Source of the DNA: Varanus komodoensis
Lineage: Eukaryota > Chordata > Lepidosauria > Squamata > Varanidae
DNA length: 64,000 nt
NCBI RefSeq assembly: GCF_004798865.1
Contig: NW_025336401.1
Location: forward strand, 1,406,239 to 1,470,238
Reading direction: 5' to 3'
Made by a program: the position numbers and the translations under genes. The notes under the pieces were generated by a model that did not search any database, was not told the DNA's origin, and worked only from the letters and a program-made list of their open reading frames with translations. This document shows, in pieces, positions 31,931 to 43,812 of this stretch (its first letter is position 1; the number at the start of each line of letters is the position of its first letter).

Positions 31931-34900
31931 CTGAATCCTGCCGACTGTGCCTCTGGCTCTGCTGGCCGCACCTCCGGAGGACACCCTCTTGGCGCAGGGT
32001 CTTGGATATCCTCTAACGGCCTGAGCAAACAGGTCCTCTGAATGGCAGCATTGCTTGGGTTGGAGATCCAACAACTCACCAGACCGCCAGTGATCTGGTC
32101 CACAACATTGTTCGGCTGGAGGGTGCCGGTGGCCACTCCGTTTTTCCCATGCTCTTCCACTCATTGGAGGAACCGTGGAAAGTACCCACGCAGCCACACA
32201 CAACAGTTGTGGGCCCCGTGACTTCTAGAGAACACCGGGACTTCAGATTTCTTGTAATCTGCAGCCAGGCGCTCCTGGCAATGCCTGGAGAGTGCGCCCA
32301 GAAAACTTCTTGAGCACAGCGTCATCTGCACACGCGGGGTGGAGACGGACTGTGCCGGGCCCAGGGCACGGCCTGCTGGGGATGCCGGATTCCCAGCCAG
32401 GTCACGGACGTGGGCCTGAAGCGGTGTGAGCACCAGGATGCAGTCTTGCTTTGTGGCAAGCACCGCGTTGGGGTTGACCGGCCGTGGAGCATCGCACCTT
32501 CAGCCTGGTGGTGTTGTCTAAGCATATAATCAGAAAGAGAAGTCTTTTGTCTACAGTTAGGAGATTTAATTTGTCCCAGAGTCTAGAACGGGGATTTGAG
32601 TCAAATGCAGCCTGCCGATCGATAAAGCTGCACGCCACACACCACCAGCTCTGGCGTATTTGTCGATTAAATGAGCTGGAGAGAAGCAGTGCTCTGCCCT
32701 GGTCCTGGTCAGCCTGAACCCTTCTTGCTCCTCTGCCAGGAGGGTTCCATCAGTTATCCAATCGATTAGCTTGTTATAAAGATGCCTTGCATATAAATTT
32801 ACTAATTACGCATAGCAAATCTAATTGGGTGATAATTTGCTGGCTCTGTTGTGAGGCCTCTCTTACCTATGGGGACAGCTCCCGCAGTATTCCAAGCTTC
32901 TGGCAGTTTCCCTGTTGGATCAATAAATGTGAATAAAACCGCCAGGAGAGAGGCCCACCCATCAATATTGGATTTCAGAATTGGTGCTTTGCTACCTTTT
33001 AGCTGGAGAATAAGGGTCTTACCCTCAGTCGAGGACACTGGCAGCCCCTCTTGGAAAGTCCCCTAGTCCCCATGGTCTGGGTCGTGTCCTCTGAGCAGCA
33101 CACCGGCCTGCTCACCAGGTCCAGGAGTGCCCACAGGGACTCGCGGCCGTTTTCCAGCACATCTGCCATCATGCGTGAGCCTCTCTGCCCTCTGATGCCT
33201 AATGTTTGCCGTGCTTCTTGTTTTTCCCTTCTATCAGAAGTTTCTGCTTTTGCCTACTGGGAACATATTTATTAGTCAAAAGGTCTGAATTGGAATAGCT
33301 ACATTTATAGAGTCTCACAGTTGTCTCTTGGCATGTTTATGCTCATAGTTGAACCAACTGTAAGATGTTTGAGCCTTCTTTGAGCCGTTACGCTTCCTAT
33401 TAAATCTTGATTGATAGTGCAATCTATCAGTCAGATTTATAAATCTATAAATAGATTTATGGCCTCAGAAGTGGAATTAGTAGAATGGATTGCAGTGTGG
33501 CTGACTGTGAGCTCCTTTGCATGGGGAAGGTTTGCTATGCTAAATTCGCAGCTGGTGCCCATTTAATTGTCCTGCCAGCCACCACTCTCAGATCTGCATT
33601 AGAGACATGCTGGGTTTTAGGAAAGATTTATCATGTTTGGGCCATGCTAGTATCATCGTTAAAGGAAGACGATCACTTTCTATATTAAAACCATCCTCAA
33701 ACCTGGGGAGAGACTGCAGCATAATCGATCGCACTTCCTCCCAAACTAGCAAAATGGGTATTCAGGTTGATTGCCATGTGCGGTGCCATTTAAGATGATC
33801 AAATATCTCCTTCTTACAAATTGGGCTAAGCAGAACCCCGGATAATTGCACCTAATATCCTTGGAATATTGAGAGAAATCACGTACTGGGTAAAGAGTCT
33901 CACTCCAGAAGCTGTGCATAAGCTCACATCATCAACACCCAGGCGAGCATGGAAATCTCCAGCCACAATAAATACTGTGTCCGGATGTGACAGTTCAAGA
34001 GATTCAATATAATTCTCAAATTCTACCCAATTAGCAGCCGCTAGTGTTTTTTTGAACAGGGTGATATATAGACTTTGCCCGGCATGAGATGAGCTTCTTG
34101 GAAAGTAGCGTGAAGAGCAGTTGCCGTGGAATCGCAAAGGCTTGTTGCTCTTACAGTTCCCTCTGGCGTTGTGCAAATAAAGTGAGCCAGTCCACCACTG
34201 GCCCTGCCAAAGCCCTTGGGGGAAACAGGAGGGAGCGAAAAGCATTTTAAGTGTTAAGTGTTAAAGGTTCTTGCGGCAAGATGAAGTCAAAGCACTCAGT
34301 ATAATTCAGTAATTGTGTGTTATTCTGCTTTAAACATCATCCTGCCATATCCCAAGACGATGCTTCTATCCCACTGTCCTTTAGGTTTCTGGACTTAGCC
34401 TGTCCTCTCTCTTTTAAGTGCTCTGACTTATCTAAAAACGCCATCCTATTTCTTCATGTGGGGCCCACCCTATGGTTTCATAGCTTCCCCACAACTAGGA
34501 GGGGGCAACCCATCTCTGGAGTGCTTAAGGCCTGGTAGCTTAGCTAGACTTTGGTTCTCATGGTCTAAGTTACGACAGACGCTCTCATACTCCAGGGGTG
34601 GTGGACTTTGAAGCTCGGCATCTACAGGTGGAAAGTTCTGTTGGGGTGGTGGTCCTTTCAGCTATGCATGCAGGTGAAACGATGGATGGATGGGGGTGTT
34701 GATTAACAGGCGTACCAGCATCTTTTCTTGATCGTGATGTTGAATTTGAATCAACCTGGATTGCAGCTTGGCTAATTTAGTGTTCGTATTGCATTGTTCC
34801 TTATTGGGAAGTTTTGTAGGACCAGTCGAACGAATCCAAACCACCATTCGCCTGGATTTCCTTGCTCCATGTACCCATGGCTTGTTTTGGTTTCTTGGGT

Positions 34901-35110
34901 TGTTTCTCTGCAGTTTGCTTGCCTCCTTTGGGTACCATCAATAATTCTCTACACTGGGTCTGACTCAGCGCCTGAGAAAATGGTGGCGGGACTTGACTCC
35001 CCGTAGTCTTCCTTTCTGAGGCATGTGGCACTTTGATGACTGTCTCTTTGCAATGATGAAATCGGAGCATACCGTTCTGAGTGAGCTGGGTCTTCCTTTT
35101 CGTGATTCAA
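31880..35110 (-). mobile_element. Decayed APE-type LINE of unassigned clade
   Basis: Reading leftward on the minus strand, the 34240-35110 part may be an ORF1-to-ORF2 region (basic, Lys/Gln-rich). At 33826-34245 lies an AP-like endonuclease remnant with the signature TVFIVAGDFHARLG. At about 32800-33040 the start of the RT domain reads TGKLPEAWNTAGAVPI and ANYHPI. At 32460-32640 a conserved RT block reads CSFIDRQAAFDSNPRSRLWD. At 32165-32300 comes the CQERLAADYKK / VPVFSRS block that follows the YADD motif in RTs. Several frame changes and stops break the ORF, so it is old and inactive. The clade (Vingi-, R4- or Jockey-like) cannot be fixed by eye, and no diagnostic 3' tail is visible. Confidence 0.6.
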
Positions 35111-35647
35111 GCTGGGATACTGTGGCTGCTGAACATTAGGAGAACTGTCTTACAATCCAGTGCTAATCAGACCTTGGACTGCTTTCAGACCCGTGTCTCC
35201 AGCAATGGGCTCTAATCACCGTTTTGCGTGGTGTTCAGCCCGAGGGGCAGGGCTCCAGTCAGCAGGGGCGCCTGCAGGGAATGGGCAAGGCACGCGGGCA
35301 GGTGCTCTTGCCTTTCTCTCTCCAGACCGCTTGGCAACACGTCATGAGGGCTGCACTGCCCCCCCCCCCGGGTTGCGTTACTGCATTGGAGTGTGCGGTC
35401 CAAGCGAGCCAGCTCCCTGGCGAGGGAATCCAGGCACTCGGAGAGAGTTTGGCCTGCCTGGCTGGTGAATGCGCAGGGCTCCTCCGGCAGGCCCGGCAGT
35501 CTCTGCAGCAGTCGGAGGGGTACAGGTGTTGTTTCCTTTGCCCTTCATTTTAAGGCCAGAGAGTGTTTGCCTGGCTGTTTTCGTGCTTGAAGGCGTGGGG
35601 TGGTTCTGTGGGATTTGCGGGTTCTTTGGAAAGAAGAACTCCATTTG
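35111..35647. other. Unassigned DNA with an 11-nt C-run
   Basis: C-run at 35360-35370; otherwise nothing recognised. Confidence 0.4.
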
Positions 35648-35770
35648 ATCGATAGGCTAGACATACACATGGTGGGCATGTCAGGAGCGGAGCCGGCTGG
35701 AGCCGGGGGTCAGACTAGATGGCCCAGGAGGCCCCTTCTGACTCGCTCTGTTTCTCTCTTTCTATGTTAC
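35648..35770 (+). mobile_element. CR1 LINE extreme 3' end (TTTCTATG subfamily)
   Basis: cataggctagacatacac-like sequence leads to gagccggctggagccggggg, then gtcagactagatggcccagg and a ctgtttctctctttctatgt end. Only the last ~120 bp are present, a strongly 5'-truncated copy. Confidence 0.85.
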
Positions 35771-36119
35771 TGGCCCTGAATCCCTGTCTGATCAGGATTC
35801 CTCCATCTTTTCACCCCTCACATTCTCACTTCCTGCAATTAAGTCCAAAGGCCTCGGAAAGCAGTCCCTCATAAAAGAGCACTCCAAATTGATTGAGTTT
35901 TTGTTTTGTGTTGTGTTTTGGCAACCTTCTAAGGACATAGGAGAAGGGAGCTCAGGAAATGCAAGCACACAGGTGCGTGCACACACGCACCACTCTGGGG
36001 CCGGGTCTGGTCCTGGGGCGGCTGTCTTTGCACACCTGGCTTCTCTCTTGCGGGCAACCCGAGGGCGTGTGGCTGCCCGTGGCTGGGAAGCTAAAGGCCT
36101 GCTTGGGGGACCTGTGTCC
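35771..36119. other. Unassigned intergenic DNA
   Basis: Nothing recognised. Confidence 0.4.
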
Positions 36120-36445
36120 CCCAGGTCCCGCCTCCTCCCGTGGGACTTGCCAGTTGATTGTGATCACAGCTTGAGGCTTCGTTGTGTGTCCCACCACAAG
36201 AGATGGGAGCACAGGGCCGGGCTTTCCCTGTGGCGGCTCTCTGTTTATGGAACTCCTTCGCAGAGGAGCTGAGATTAGCTGCCTTCCTGGCGACTTTCAG
36301 GTGGGCAGCAACAGCGCTTGTATTCTGCCTGGTCTTTCATGCTCTTTAATCCGAGAGTGAGGGGTTGAACGTATTTTAATCCTGTTGTGGCATTTTGCTT
36401 TGTGAACTGCCTCAGAGCAACATGTTGGAGCCGAACTGTGATACA
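36120..36445 (+). mobile_element. L2-type LINE 3' part, diverged
   Basis: The phrase tttatggaactccttcgcag encodes the L2 block that normally reads WN(A/S)LPRE, and gccttcctggcgactttcag follows as in L2 C-termini. The UTR then ends with gtgaactgcctcagagc, like the L2 GTGAGCCGCCCTGAGC ending. No tail repeat is clear. Confidence 0.5.
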
Positions 36446-37384
36446 GAGAAACTTGTGTGAGAGGAAGAGATGGATCGATATGGTATGATTTTATTGGTCC
36501 ACAGGACCCAGTCCAGGAGAAATTTCAGGTTGTTAAATTTCAGAAATTTCAGGTCTTAAAACAAATCCAAGAACCCCAGAATGCACCCCCAATTTCTTCA
36601 TTTCACTTGGGCTCCAACAGTTTGCAATGTGGGGGGGGGTGCAGAAATGGGCACAGGCCTTCCTCTGACAGGATTTCTCCTGTGCAAGATTTTCTGGCCC
36701 CAGAACCATCTTTCCTTTTCCAGCGATGGAGGACCACTTCCTCGTCTTACTGGAAATAACTTCCCGCTATATAGGAGCAAAAGAGACAATACATCATTTC
36801 TGAAATGCCCCCAGAAAGTCCTTTTCAATATTTTCAGTGCACACCCACTGCCTCTTGATCTAATAAGTGCGTGCAGAACATTGGCCAACTGAGGTAACTG
36901 GACGCTGCCCCGAGACGTCTGCCCGTGTTTTTCTTGTGAAATAATTCTGGGTGGTTTTCCAGGTCCTGCAGCTCCAACCGAGGAGGGAAGAGGAGAGGAA
37001 GCCAATGTGGGGGTTGCCCCCTTGCTTCTGCCCTTGCAGGAGACGATGGCTTGGTGCAGGACTGGCTTGGGGCGCCGTGCCTGTGGTGGACATCGCTCTC
37101 CAGGCGGGGCTTTTGAGAGCCGCGAGGCCGGTGTGTGCAGGAGGCGGGGCTGCTTCCGCGGGGTCTGGTCCCTGGGGAATTCCGTTGCTAAAGAAGGGAG
37201 ACTGGCTGCCCTCGCAGGGGGGCCTTCCAGGCCTGGTTGGTCCAATCTGCTCTGAACTACAGGTGCAACTGATGGACTGCTATGGCCGTCAAAAAGCATT
37301 GATGGCTACTACCAATTCATTCTTGGATTTTTAAAATGCTTCTTAATTTGTTTTTATTTTAAAAACCGTGTGCACCACCTAGTA
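36446..37384. other. Unassigned DNA, possibly with an L2 tail
   Basis: Contains a 9-nt G-run (36631-36639) and a small attt-cagg internal repetition near 36520-36555. 37270-37380 (AT-rich, with ttttattttaaaaaccgtgt) may be another worn L2 3' UTR, but the match is weak. Confidence 0.3.
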
Positions 37385-38052
37385 GGTTCCATCAATACAA
37401 GATGAGGAATACATGGCTCAACAGAACTGAACAAGAAAAAGATCTTGGAATAATTGTGGACAATGGGCTAAACATGAGCCAACAATGCAATGCAGCTGCC
37501 AAAAGAGCAAAGGTTATTTTGGGATGCATTTACAGAATCACGAGAAGTAGTAGTTCCTCTACACTCCTCACTAGTCAGATCTCCTCCCTCCTGTGTCCAG
37601 TTCTGGCCACCAAGATTGAAGAAAGATGCAGGTAAATTAGAAAGAATTAGTGGCCCTGTGAGGAGAGACTGAGGCAACTGGCCATGTTCAGCGTTGGGAA
37701 GGGAAGCCTCAGGGGGAACATGGTATCCCTCCATAAGTGCCTCACAGGCTGTCACAAAGAGGAAGGTCATGATCTCTTCTTGCTGATGCCGGAGTGCAGG
37801 ACACGGAATAATCAAGGCAAGCTGCGACAACCCAGGTTCAGGCTAGATATGAGGAAAAGCTTCCTCACAATTGGAGCAATACAACAGTGGAGCCAGCTGC
37901 CTGGAGAGGTGGTGGGCGCTCCCACACTGGAGGCATTCAGGGTGAAACCGGGCAGCCCTCTGAGTGGGAGGGTGTGCCTGGGTCTCCTGCACCAGCAGGG
38001 GTTGGGCCCCATGGCCTTTGCGGCCCCTTCCAGCTCAACTCTTCTATGATTT
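37385..38052 (+). mobile_element. CR1 LINE 3' part, longest copy here
   Basis: Runs from ORF2 sequence (gatcttggaataattgtgga, then aacatgagccaacaatgcaa) through ccagttctggccaccaagat and the aggacacggaataatcaagg landmark. It continues to the C-terminal ggaaaagcttcctcacaatt and the UTR end gccccttccagctcaactct with tctatgattt at 38043-38052. About 670 bp, with no internal deletion as large as that at 15440, but with stops and small gaps. It gives the best local reference for the other CR1 pieces. Confidence 0.88.
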
Positions 38053-39252
38053 CTCTCTCAAGGTTGGTTTTGTTGCGATTCTTTGTGCTCCTGGCCCCGG
38101 AGCTGTCTGACTCGGAGCGGCTGGCATTCTCGGGCTCGTCACGAGTGGTGTGAGTCAAGGCCCATCTGTGGCTGTGCCCCAGTGCCCGCCTGCCCATCTC
38201 GGTTGGCAAACGACCCTTGACGGGTCAACCAGCAACGAAGGCGTAGTTGCTGGTTCCTCTAGCCCAGGACTGGTATTCAGAAGCCTCCTGGCTTGGCATT
38301 ACACCACCCCAATTTACATGCCACTCTCTCTTGCACCTCTGCCATGGCAGTGCTGGATGCTTCCCGCCACCCAGGCAACCAGGCTGTGCCCTGTACGCAC
38401 TTTGGTGCCCGGGTACTGTGGTGCTCGGGCAGGGGGGCCTCTTGTGGGACCTTGCTGCTGTGCGGAGGGAGCGCTGGACTCGGGGGCCCGCTGGCCCGGC
38501 CCCATCTGCTCTTCCGCGCCAAGCCTTTCAAACGCTCTGGAGAGGAGCTGGTTTCCGCCGCCGCTGCAGCAGTGCAAGTTATAAATCACTCGCCCTGAGC
38601 TACACTGCAGTGGATTCTCTTCTGCTCAGTATTCATGCCACGGTGTGATATCAACAGAAAAATACATGGTTGGATGCCACCAGCAGGGACTGGGTAATCT
38701 GTACCGTGCAGATAAATATCTATATTTTAGCGTGGGGGCCCAGTATCATAATCTCCGTGGATTGCTCACTCCACCTGGGCTCCTTTGCCAGCAGAAATTC
38801 AAGGTTTCCCTTCTGGAATGGAGCCGCTCCAATCAGGTGGGTCCGGTACTTCAGAGATTCTGGCGAAGGAGGGAAGGGGACCAGGGCCACCCCTCAAAGG
38901 GGTGGAGCAGCCTCTTACCTGTTGCATTCTTAACTGAGGAAGAGTCCTCCTGCTGGATCAGATGAAGGCTCCACCTGGTCTGGCATTCGTGTCCTGCAGG
39001 GGCCCACCAGAAAGGCGTGGGGAGATGCCGGGAAGCAGCCCCCCGTCCTCGCTTTGATTCCTATCGGACTGTGGTGCCTGCAGATAGAACAGATGTGGAC
39101 TGCTCTTTGCTTGTTCAGTCCGGTGGTGTCTCTTCCAGCAGTGGGTTGCCGCTCCCCATCACCTTTTCCTTTCACCGCTACTTGATGCTTTTCACCGGAG
39201 ATGCCGTGCTTGTGCTCTTCTACTGAGCCACGGTCAGCCCCTGCCTTGGACC
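38053..39252. other. Unassigned intergenic DNA
   Basis: GC-rich in 38240-38590 with overlapping frames on both strands. A small AT-richer patch near 38590-38740 might be conserved sequence. Nothing recognised. Confidence 0.4.
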
Positions 39253-39705
39253 ACAGAAGCACAGAAACAGAGCAAGTCAGAAGGGGTCTCCCAGCCATCT
39301 AGTCTGACCCCTGGCACCAGCCGGCTCTGCTCACAACATGCGCACCATGTGGACGTCCAGCCTATCCTTGAACACCCTCACCGATGGGGCCTCAACCGCC
39401 TCCCGAGGAAGCCCATTCCACACCCTCGGGGTCCCAGGAAGTGGTTCCTGGCATCCAAATGGAACCTGGGTTCCCTGAGAATTGCTCCATTGAGCGCGTC
39501 CTGCCCTCCTCTGCAGGGCGAAAAAGTCATGCCCCACCTCTGCACGGCACCCCCTCATGCACCTGTATGTTGCTAACGGGTCCCCTCAGAGTCTCCACCT
39601 CCCGAGGCTGGAAAGACCAGCTCCCTCAGCCTCTCCTCATCCGGCTTTTCCTGCGATCCGGCCACCATCCCAGCCTTGGACCTCCGAGGTGCTTTGGTCT
39701 GGCAA
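39253..39705 (-). mobile_element. CR1 LINE 3' end (TTTCTATG subfamily)
   Basis: Starts with cacagaaacagagcaagtca (tail complement), then gtctgacccctggcaccagc and the coding complement. The minus-strand frame includes GTPRVWNGLPREAVEAPSV and FKDRLDVHMVRML, the CR1 C-terminus. The upstream half is more worn. Confidence 0.85.
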
Positions 39706-40639
39706 GCGCTCCAGCCCTCTAGTGATCTGTGGGTGCGGGGGCCTCTTTTTGAAACAGAGGAGGGTCCTCGTGCCGTGGAGCACCAGGCCCCCGGAGAGGG
39801 CTGGCTGCATGAAGCCCGACTGGCCCGGCCTGGTGATGTGAATGCCAGGATCCTGGCACTTCGTGCCCGTGGGACCCCACCGTGCCTGCAGATCCAGCAA
39901 TGGGCAACAGAGACCCCACGGTGTGGACTTGTGAGCAGCCCCCCTCCCTGCGGCTTCACCCCTCTTTCCTTGCTAGCCCAAGGAAAAGCAGACAGGGCTA
40001 AGAACCGTCGAGAAAGCGGTGAAATGCAGGCCGAGCGTCAAGTCCCAGCTGCGCTGCCAGTCCACCCTGCTCTGTGGAGCCATGAGCACCAGGGCTTCTG
40101 GTCCAGTTCTGGAAGAACAGAGGTTCCGTTGGATCAAGCAGCAGCTGCAGCCTGTTGAATGGAGAAGCACTGGGCTCAGCCCAGCAGCCGGAAGCCCTGC
40201 AGAAATGGGCAAGGGCTTGGCTAGTTTCAATTATCTTGGCCCTGGGGGGCTGTAGCTGCATTAACAGGCGGTTTTGCTGTAGGCAGATCTTCCAAGACAG
40301 AGCAGGTAGGAAAGCCTTTGAAAAGCCCGCAGACAGGGGTTCTGGCCCTTGGGAGTGCTGAAATCCTGTTCCCCAAAGCCACCAAAAAATGGGAAAAACT
40401 TTGGGGTGATGGAAACAGAGTTTGGGGCAGCTTTGGTGCGTGTGTTTTTTACACCTTTCCTTTGCAAGTTTCATTTTCCATTTCTCTCTGACCCTCTCTA
40501 GAGCCCAGGCAGATTGGCAACCGATTTGAAAATGGTCAGAAATGTAAATCACAAAAATGGGGGATGCTGGGAATTAAAATTCTCCCTTAAGATGCAGCGC
40601 CAGGGCTCCCCAGTGCCCAGCCAAGTGAAGAGGATTCCC
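39706..40639. other. Unassigned intergenic DNA
   Basis: A 184-codon minus-strand frame (39998-40552) has no recognised domain. A gggatgctgggaattaaaat phrase at 40561 may be a worn half of the palindromic repeat. Confidence 0.35.
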
Positions 40640-41130
40640 TGTAAAATGTGCATCCCTTAAGCTATATATATACATTGACAGGGAAAGCAAGAAATGGGAG
40701 AATAAATAAAGTTACACGTGCAGCAAAAATGCTCTGTGTGATTGAATGTCGCCTCATAATGTTCGCGTGTCTTGGTGATGAATTGCGCCCGAGCCGTGGA
40801 GGGGGCAGCGTCACAAAGGAGTGCAGTTCCCGGACCCCCTTTTCAGAGCAGGAATAAGACTTTCGCCTGCCAGAGTTCCAGGGAACATAACGGATGGGCT
40901 GCCCATGCTCTGCGTGATAATGAGGCTTTCAAAATTTACTCTCATTTGTGACAGATTAACTTAGTGGAAGCCAGGAAATGAGTGACGCAATTCAGCAGGG
41001 AGTCGTTTTCTTTGATGAAGTTCTGCCCAAGGAGATTGTCTCTTTCGTTCTGCATCTCTCATTCAAAGCTGCATCTCAGCTTCCTGAAGAATGTTTGTTT
41101 TTGGTCTTGTTAAGGTTCTTTGCATTTCAC
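40640..41130. other. AT-rich region, possible conserved noncoding element
   Basis: AT-rich sequence with tatatatata, ataaataaagtta and gacagattaacttag, interrupted by a GC-richer centre near 40780-40850. No repeat recognised. Confidence 0.25.
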
Positions 41131-41449
41131 CCTTGCAGGCGAAAATTCCCAGGTGCTTCTGTGCCCTCCAGGCTCGCCCTTGTGCCGATCCTAATAAACT
41201 GGGTATGAAACCCTCTCCCGCTGCCATCTCTGTGCGGAGAGGCATGCCTGCCTGGGTGCCTAATGGGAGTGGTAGTGCCCTGATGCCATTTGGATTCCCT
41301 TTCCTCCCGTACCGGGAGTGAGCGAAGCCTCACTGAGCTCACTTTCAAAACGTTTACAGAACCTGCCACACCTGAGCCCTTGCTCTGTTGAGAATCAGCT
41401 GGAGAGCGGCTGTCTCCTGGAGGGTGAAGGCCACTTCATTTCCTTTGCA
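41131..41449. other. Unassigned intergenic DNA
   Basis: Nothing recognised. Confidence 0.4.
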
Positions 41450-41645
41450 TTTACTCTTTCTACTTTTAGGATTTATTTTTGGTTAGTTGCTGAAATAGAG
41501 TTTTAACTGGTGGGTACTGTGTATGTTTTATTCATGTAGTTTTAATCGATTGGCCTTTACATTTTGCATATCATTCTGTTTTGTCGTGCTTTCTTGATAA
41601 CCACTTTGAGCACTTTTGTGGAGGAAAGGCAGGCTACGGGTAGGT
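41450..41645 (+). mobile_element. L2-type LINE 3' UTR, diverged
   Basis: AT-rich UTR-like text (tttattcatgtagttttaat) leads to aaccactttgagcacttttg and ggaggaaaggcaggctacgg, the worn form of an L2 ending GCCGCCTTGAGC / GGAAAGGCGGGATA. No coding part is visible. Confidence 0.45.
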
Positions 41646-41939
41646 AGGGGCATCCTCTAATAAATGCTTCATGGTAGGAGTTGACATCTTTAATTTTTTA
41701 AATTCCCTTGGAAGACAATTAGCAAACACCAAGCAAATTGGAAATAACATGCAAGCTTCCACACTGCTTTCTTCTTCTGTTGAGTCGTTTTATCTTCCCA
41801 AGTGCTTGCTCTTGGATGTTAAAATGTGCTTTTGCCCAAATGTACTTAGTGCGGAGCCATCTGTTAAAAAGCCGGAAGAGTCACTGTTTAGGTTGAAAAG
41901 GGACATTTTGATAGATCAGAAGACCCCCTCAGCAAATTA
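41646..41939. other. Unassigned AT-rich DNA
   Basis: A 93-codon frame at 41671-41952 has no known motif. Confidence 0.35.
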
Positions 41940-42125
41940 CTTTGGAGAGTGACTGTAAATTATTAATTTTCACTCCTCCTCCATCAACCAGCCCTGTGTT
42001 CATCTGATATTCTTGGCCCTGTTGCCTCTGTCAGAATTTCATTGAAATATGGCGTTTTCGGGATTAATTGTTGAAATATTGAAAGCTATTTTGTGAATAA
42101 CTTAGAAAGCTTTTTTGGCTTTTGA
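41940..42125. other. AT-rich island, candidate conserved noncoding element
   Basis: gtaaattattaattttcact and gggattaattgttgaaatat supply several TAATTA/TTAATT cores in a CpG-poor, repeat-free stretch. Confidence 0.3.
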
Positions 42126-42679
42126 GAAGGCGGTTTTCTGGCCGAGGCTTCTGCTGGAGGTTGGGAAGGCGCATGAGTGTGGGGTGTGTGTGGACGCTCA
42201 GGAGGGCTTTTGCCCTCTTTCCCCGCTCCTGGGGTTGCTGGAGGTACCCTGTGGACCACTGTGAGACCACCTGGATGCCTTGGCCTCATCCTGCAGGACA
42301 CATGATCCTGTGGCAGGGCTCCCCCTGCTGGTGAACAGGCTGATGGGGACAGTGGTCTTGGCCGTGGAAGGTCATGCCTTGACCCTCTCCTGATGGACAG
42401 AATACCTCCAGGATTTGAGGCAGGAGCTGTTCCTTCCCATCATCAGCTACTTGAACCTTCTGGCTGGAGATGCCAGCAGAGGACAGGTACCGCCTCCCTG
42501 TCAGGTGTGCTCATATTTTGCTCTGGCCTCTTCCCGAATAGGGAAGCTCTTTGCTTTATACACTCCCTTGGCTATGTTGACATTCGAGGAGCCATTGTGG
42601 TTATTCTACAAAAGCTGGCCGGGAGATCTTCCACGGCTGGTGTTGTGTTCACCCTGCATGGTGAGAGTGGTTCTAGCTC
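42126..42679. other. Unassigned intergenic DNA
   Basis: No secure repeat or coding domain. A short SINE-head-like phrase (gaaccttctggctggagat) near 42454 is too weak to call. Confidence 0.35.
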
Positions 42680-42870
42680 CCAATCTTTTATATTGCTCTC
42701 ATTAATTTCCATTAATTAGAAGCTGTTAGCAGCCACAGTGATGACTGGAGATGAAATGGCTGGGGAAATCCATTCCTTAATTCAGTGTTAATTAGACACA
42801 GTGAGCATCTGATGATATTGACCCTACTCCTGAAGCAGATTAATATGGATGGTAGACCAGTTACCTTTCT
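42680..42870. other. TAATTA-rich island, candidate enhancer-like element
   Basis: Dense homeodomain-type cores: ctcattaatttccattaatt, then agaagctgttagcagccaca, ccttaattcagtgttaatta and agattaatatggatgg. CpG is almost absent and no repeat or frame is present. By texture this is the strongest conserved-noncoding candidate in the window. Confidence 0.35.
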
Positions 42871-43194
42871 GAGAAAGAAAAGAGGGGAACGGAGGGGTCT
42901 GTCGCGATGGTCGGATCTTGTTGGTCACAGTCCGATGCACTGCGGACGCTTCCATACGGAAGGGCTGAGACGTGCAGGTGGTTTCCAGTCAAGCAGGGGA
43001 GCAGGAGAAGACTGCATTTCGCGCTGTGATTCACGCTTCCCGCAGCAGGTGCCCCTCGGCCCACCCAGGTGTCCCGAGCAGGGACAGAACAAGCGTCTAG
43101 GGCCCCAACTTCTAGCACCTCAAACTCGAGTACGTTTTTTCAATGCCTGAAGAGCTGCAGGTACAGCAGCCTTTCCAAGGCAGTCCCTCCAGGT
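42871..43194. other. Unassigned intergenic DNA
   Basis: Nothing recognised. Confidence 0.4.
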
Positions 43195-43300
43195 AGGTTG
43201 AACTACAGCCTCCATCACTACCAGCCATCATAGCCTGGCTGGATGGGAATGATGGGCCCTGGAGTCCAGCACATCTAGAGGGCATTACTTGAGAAGGCTA
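43195..43300. repeat. Palindromic dispersed repeat, good copy
   Basis: gttgaactacagcctccatc, then actaccagccatcatagcct, gggaatgatgggccctggag and tccagcacatctagagggc, reproduce both halves and the ACATCTGGAGGGC tail. Confidence 0.6.
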
Positions 43301-43782
43301 ATATGGTAGGCTTTCAGGAGGCGGGGAAGGGACGCTGATGCCACGTGTGCTTTCTGCCTCCTTCGCAAGCCAAGTGACCCCACATTCTGCATTGTGAGGT
43401 GCCTCTCTCTGAGCGGCAGCTGCTCAGCCAGCTGGAACTGCTTTCTGTAGCCTTAGAGCGGCGATGGATTTTGAAGTCGGTTCAAGCAAGACAAAGCTTA
43501 CACTAGCGCTTGCGGTGTCCTCCTGTATAATTCCCCGCATGTAGAGAGCTAGCATTTCAAGGTGAAGGCTAGAATCCGTCATCAGATCATCTAGCTTTCT
43601 GCATGGGGAGGGACTTACTTGGATGGAGGGTCTCTCCACCGGGGAGCCCCAGCAGCAGTGGGAGAGCCCAGAAGAGGGTCGCTCCATGAGAACCAAGCTT
43701 GACCTAATGCTCTTCGTGTCTGCAAAGATCGGTGGTGCAGAGTTTCTGTCAAAAACCTGCCCCGGGGATGCGGAGCCTGCCT
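43301..43782. other. Unassigned intergenic DNA
   Basis: Nothing recognised. Confidence 0.4.
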
Positions 43783-43812
43783 TCCCTCCCTCCCTCCCTC
43801 CCTCCCTCCTTC
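43783..43812. repeat. (TCCC)n microsatellite
   Basis: About seven TCCC units. The local minus-strand frame reads as Gly/Arg/Glu repeats because of it. Confidence 0.92.

Noticed and set aside
42440-42500. SINE head near 42454
   Set aside because: The similarity covers under 25 bases and lacks both pol III boxes.
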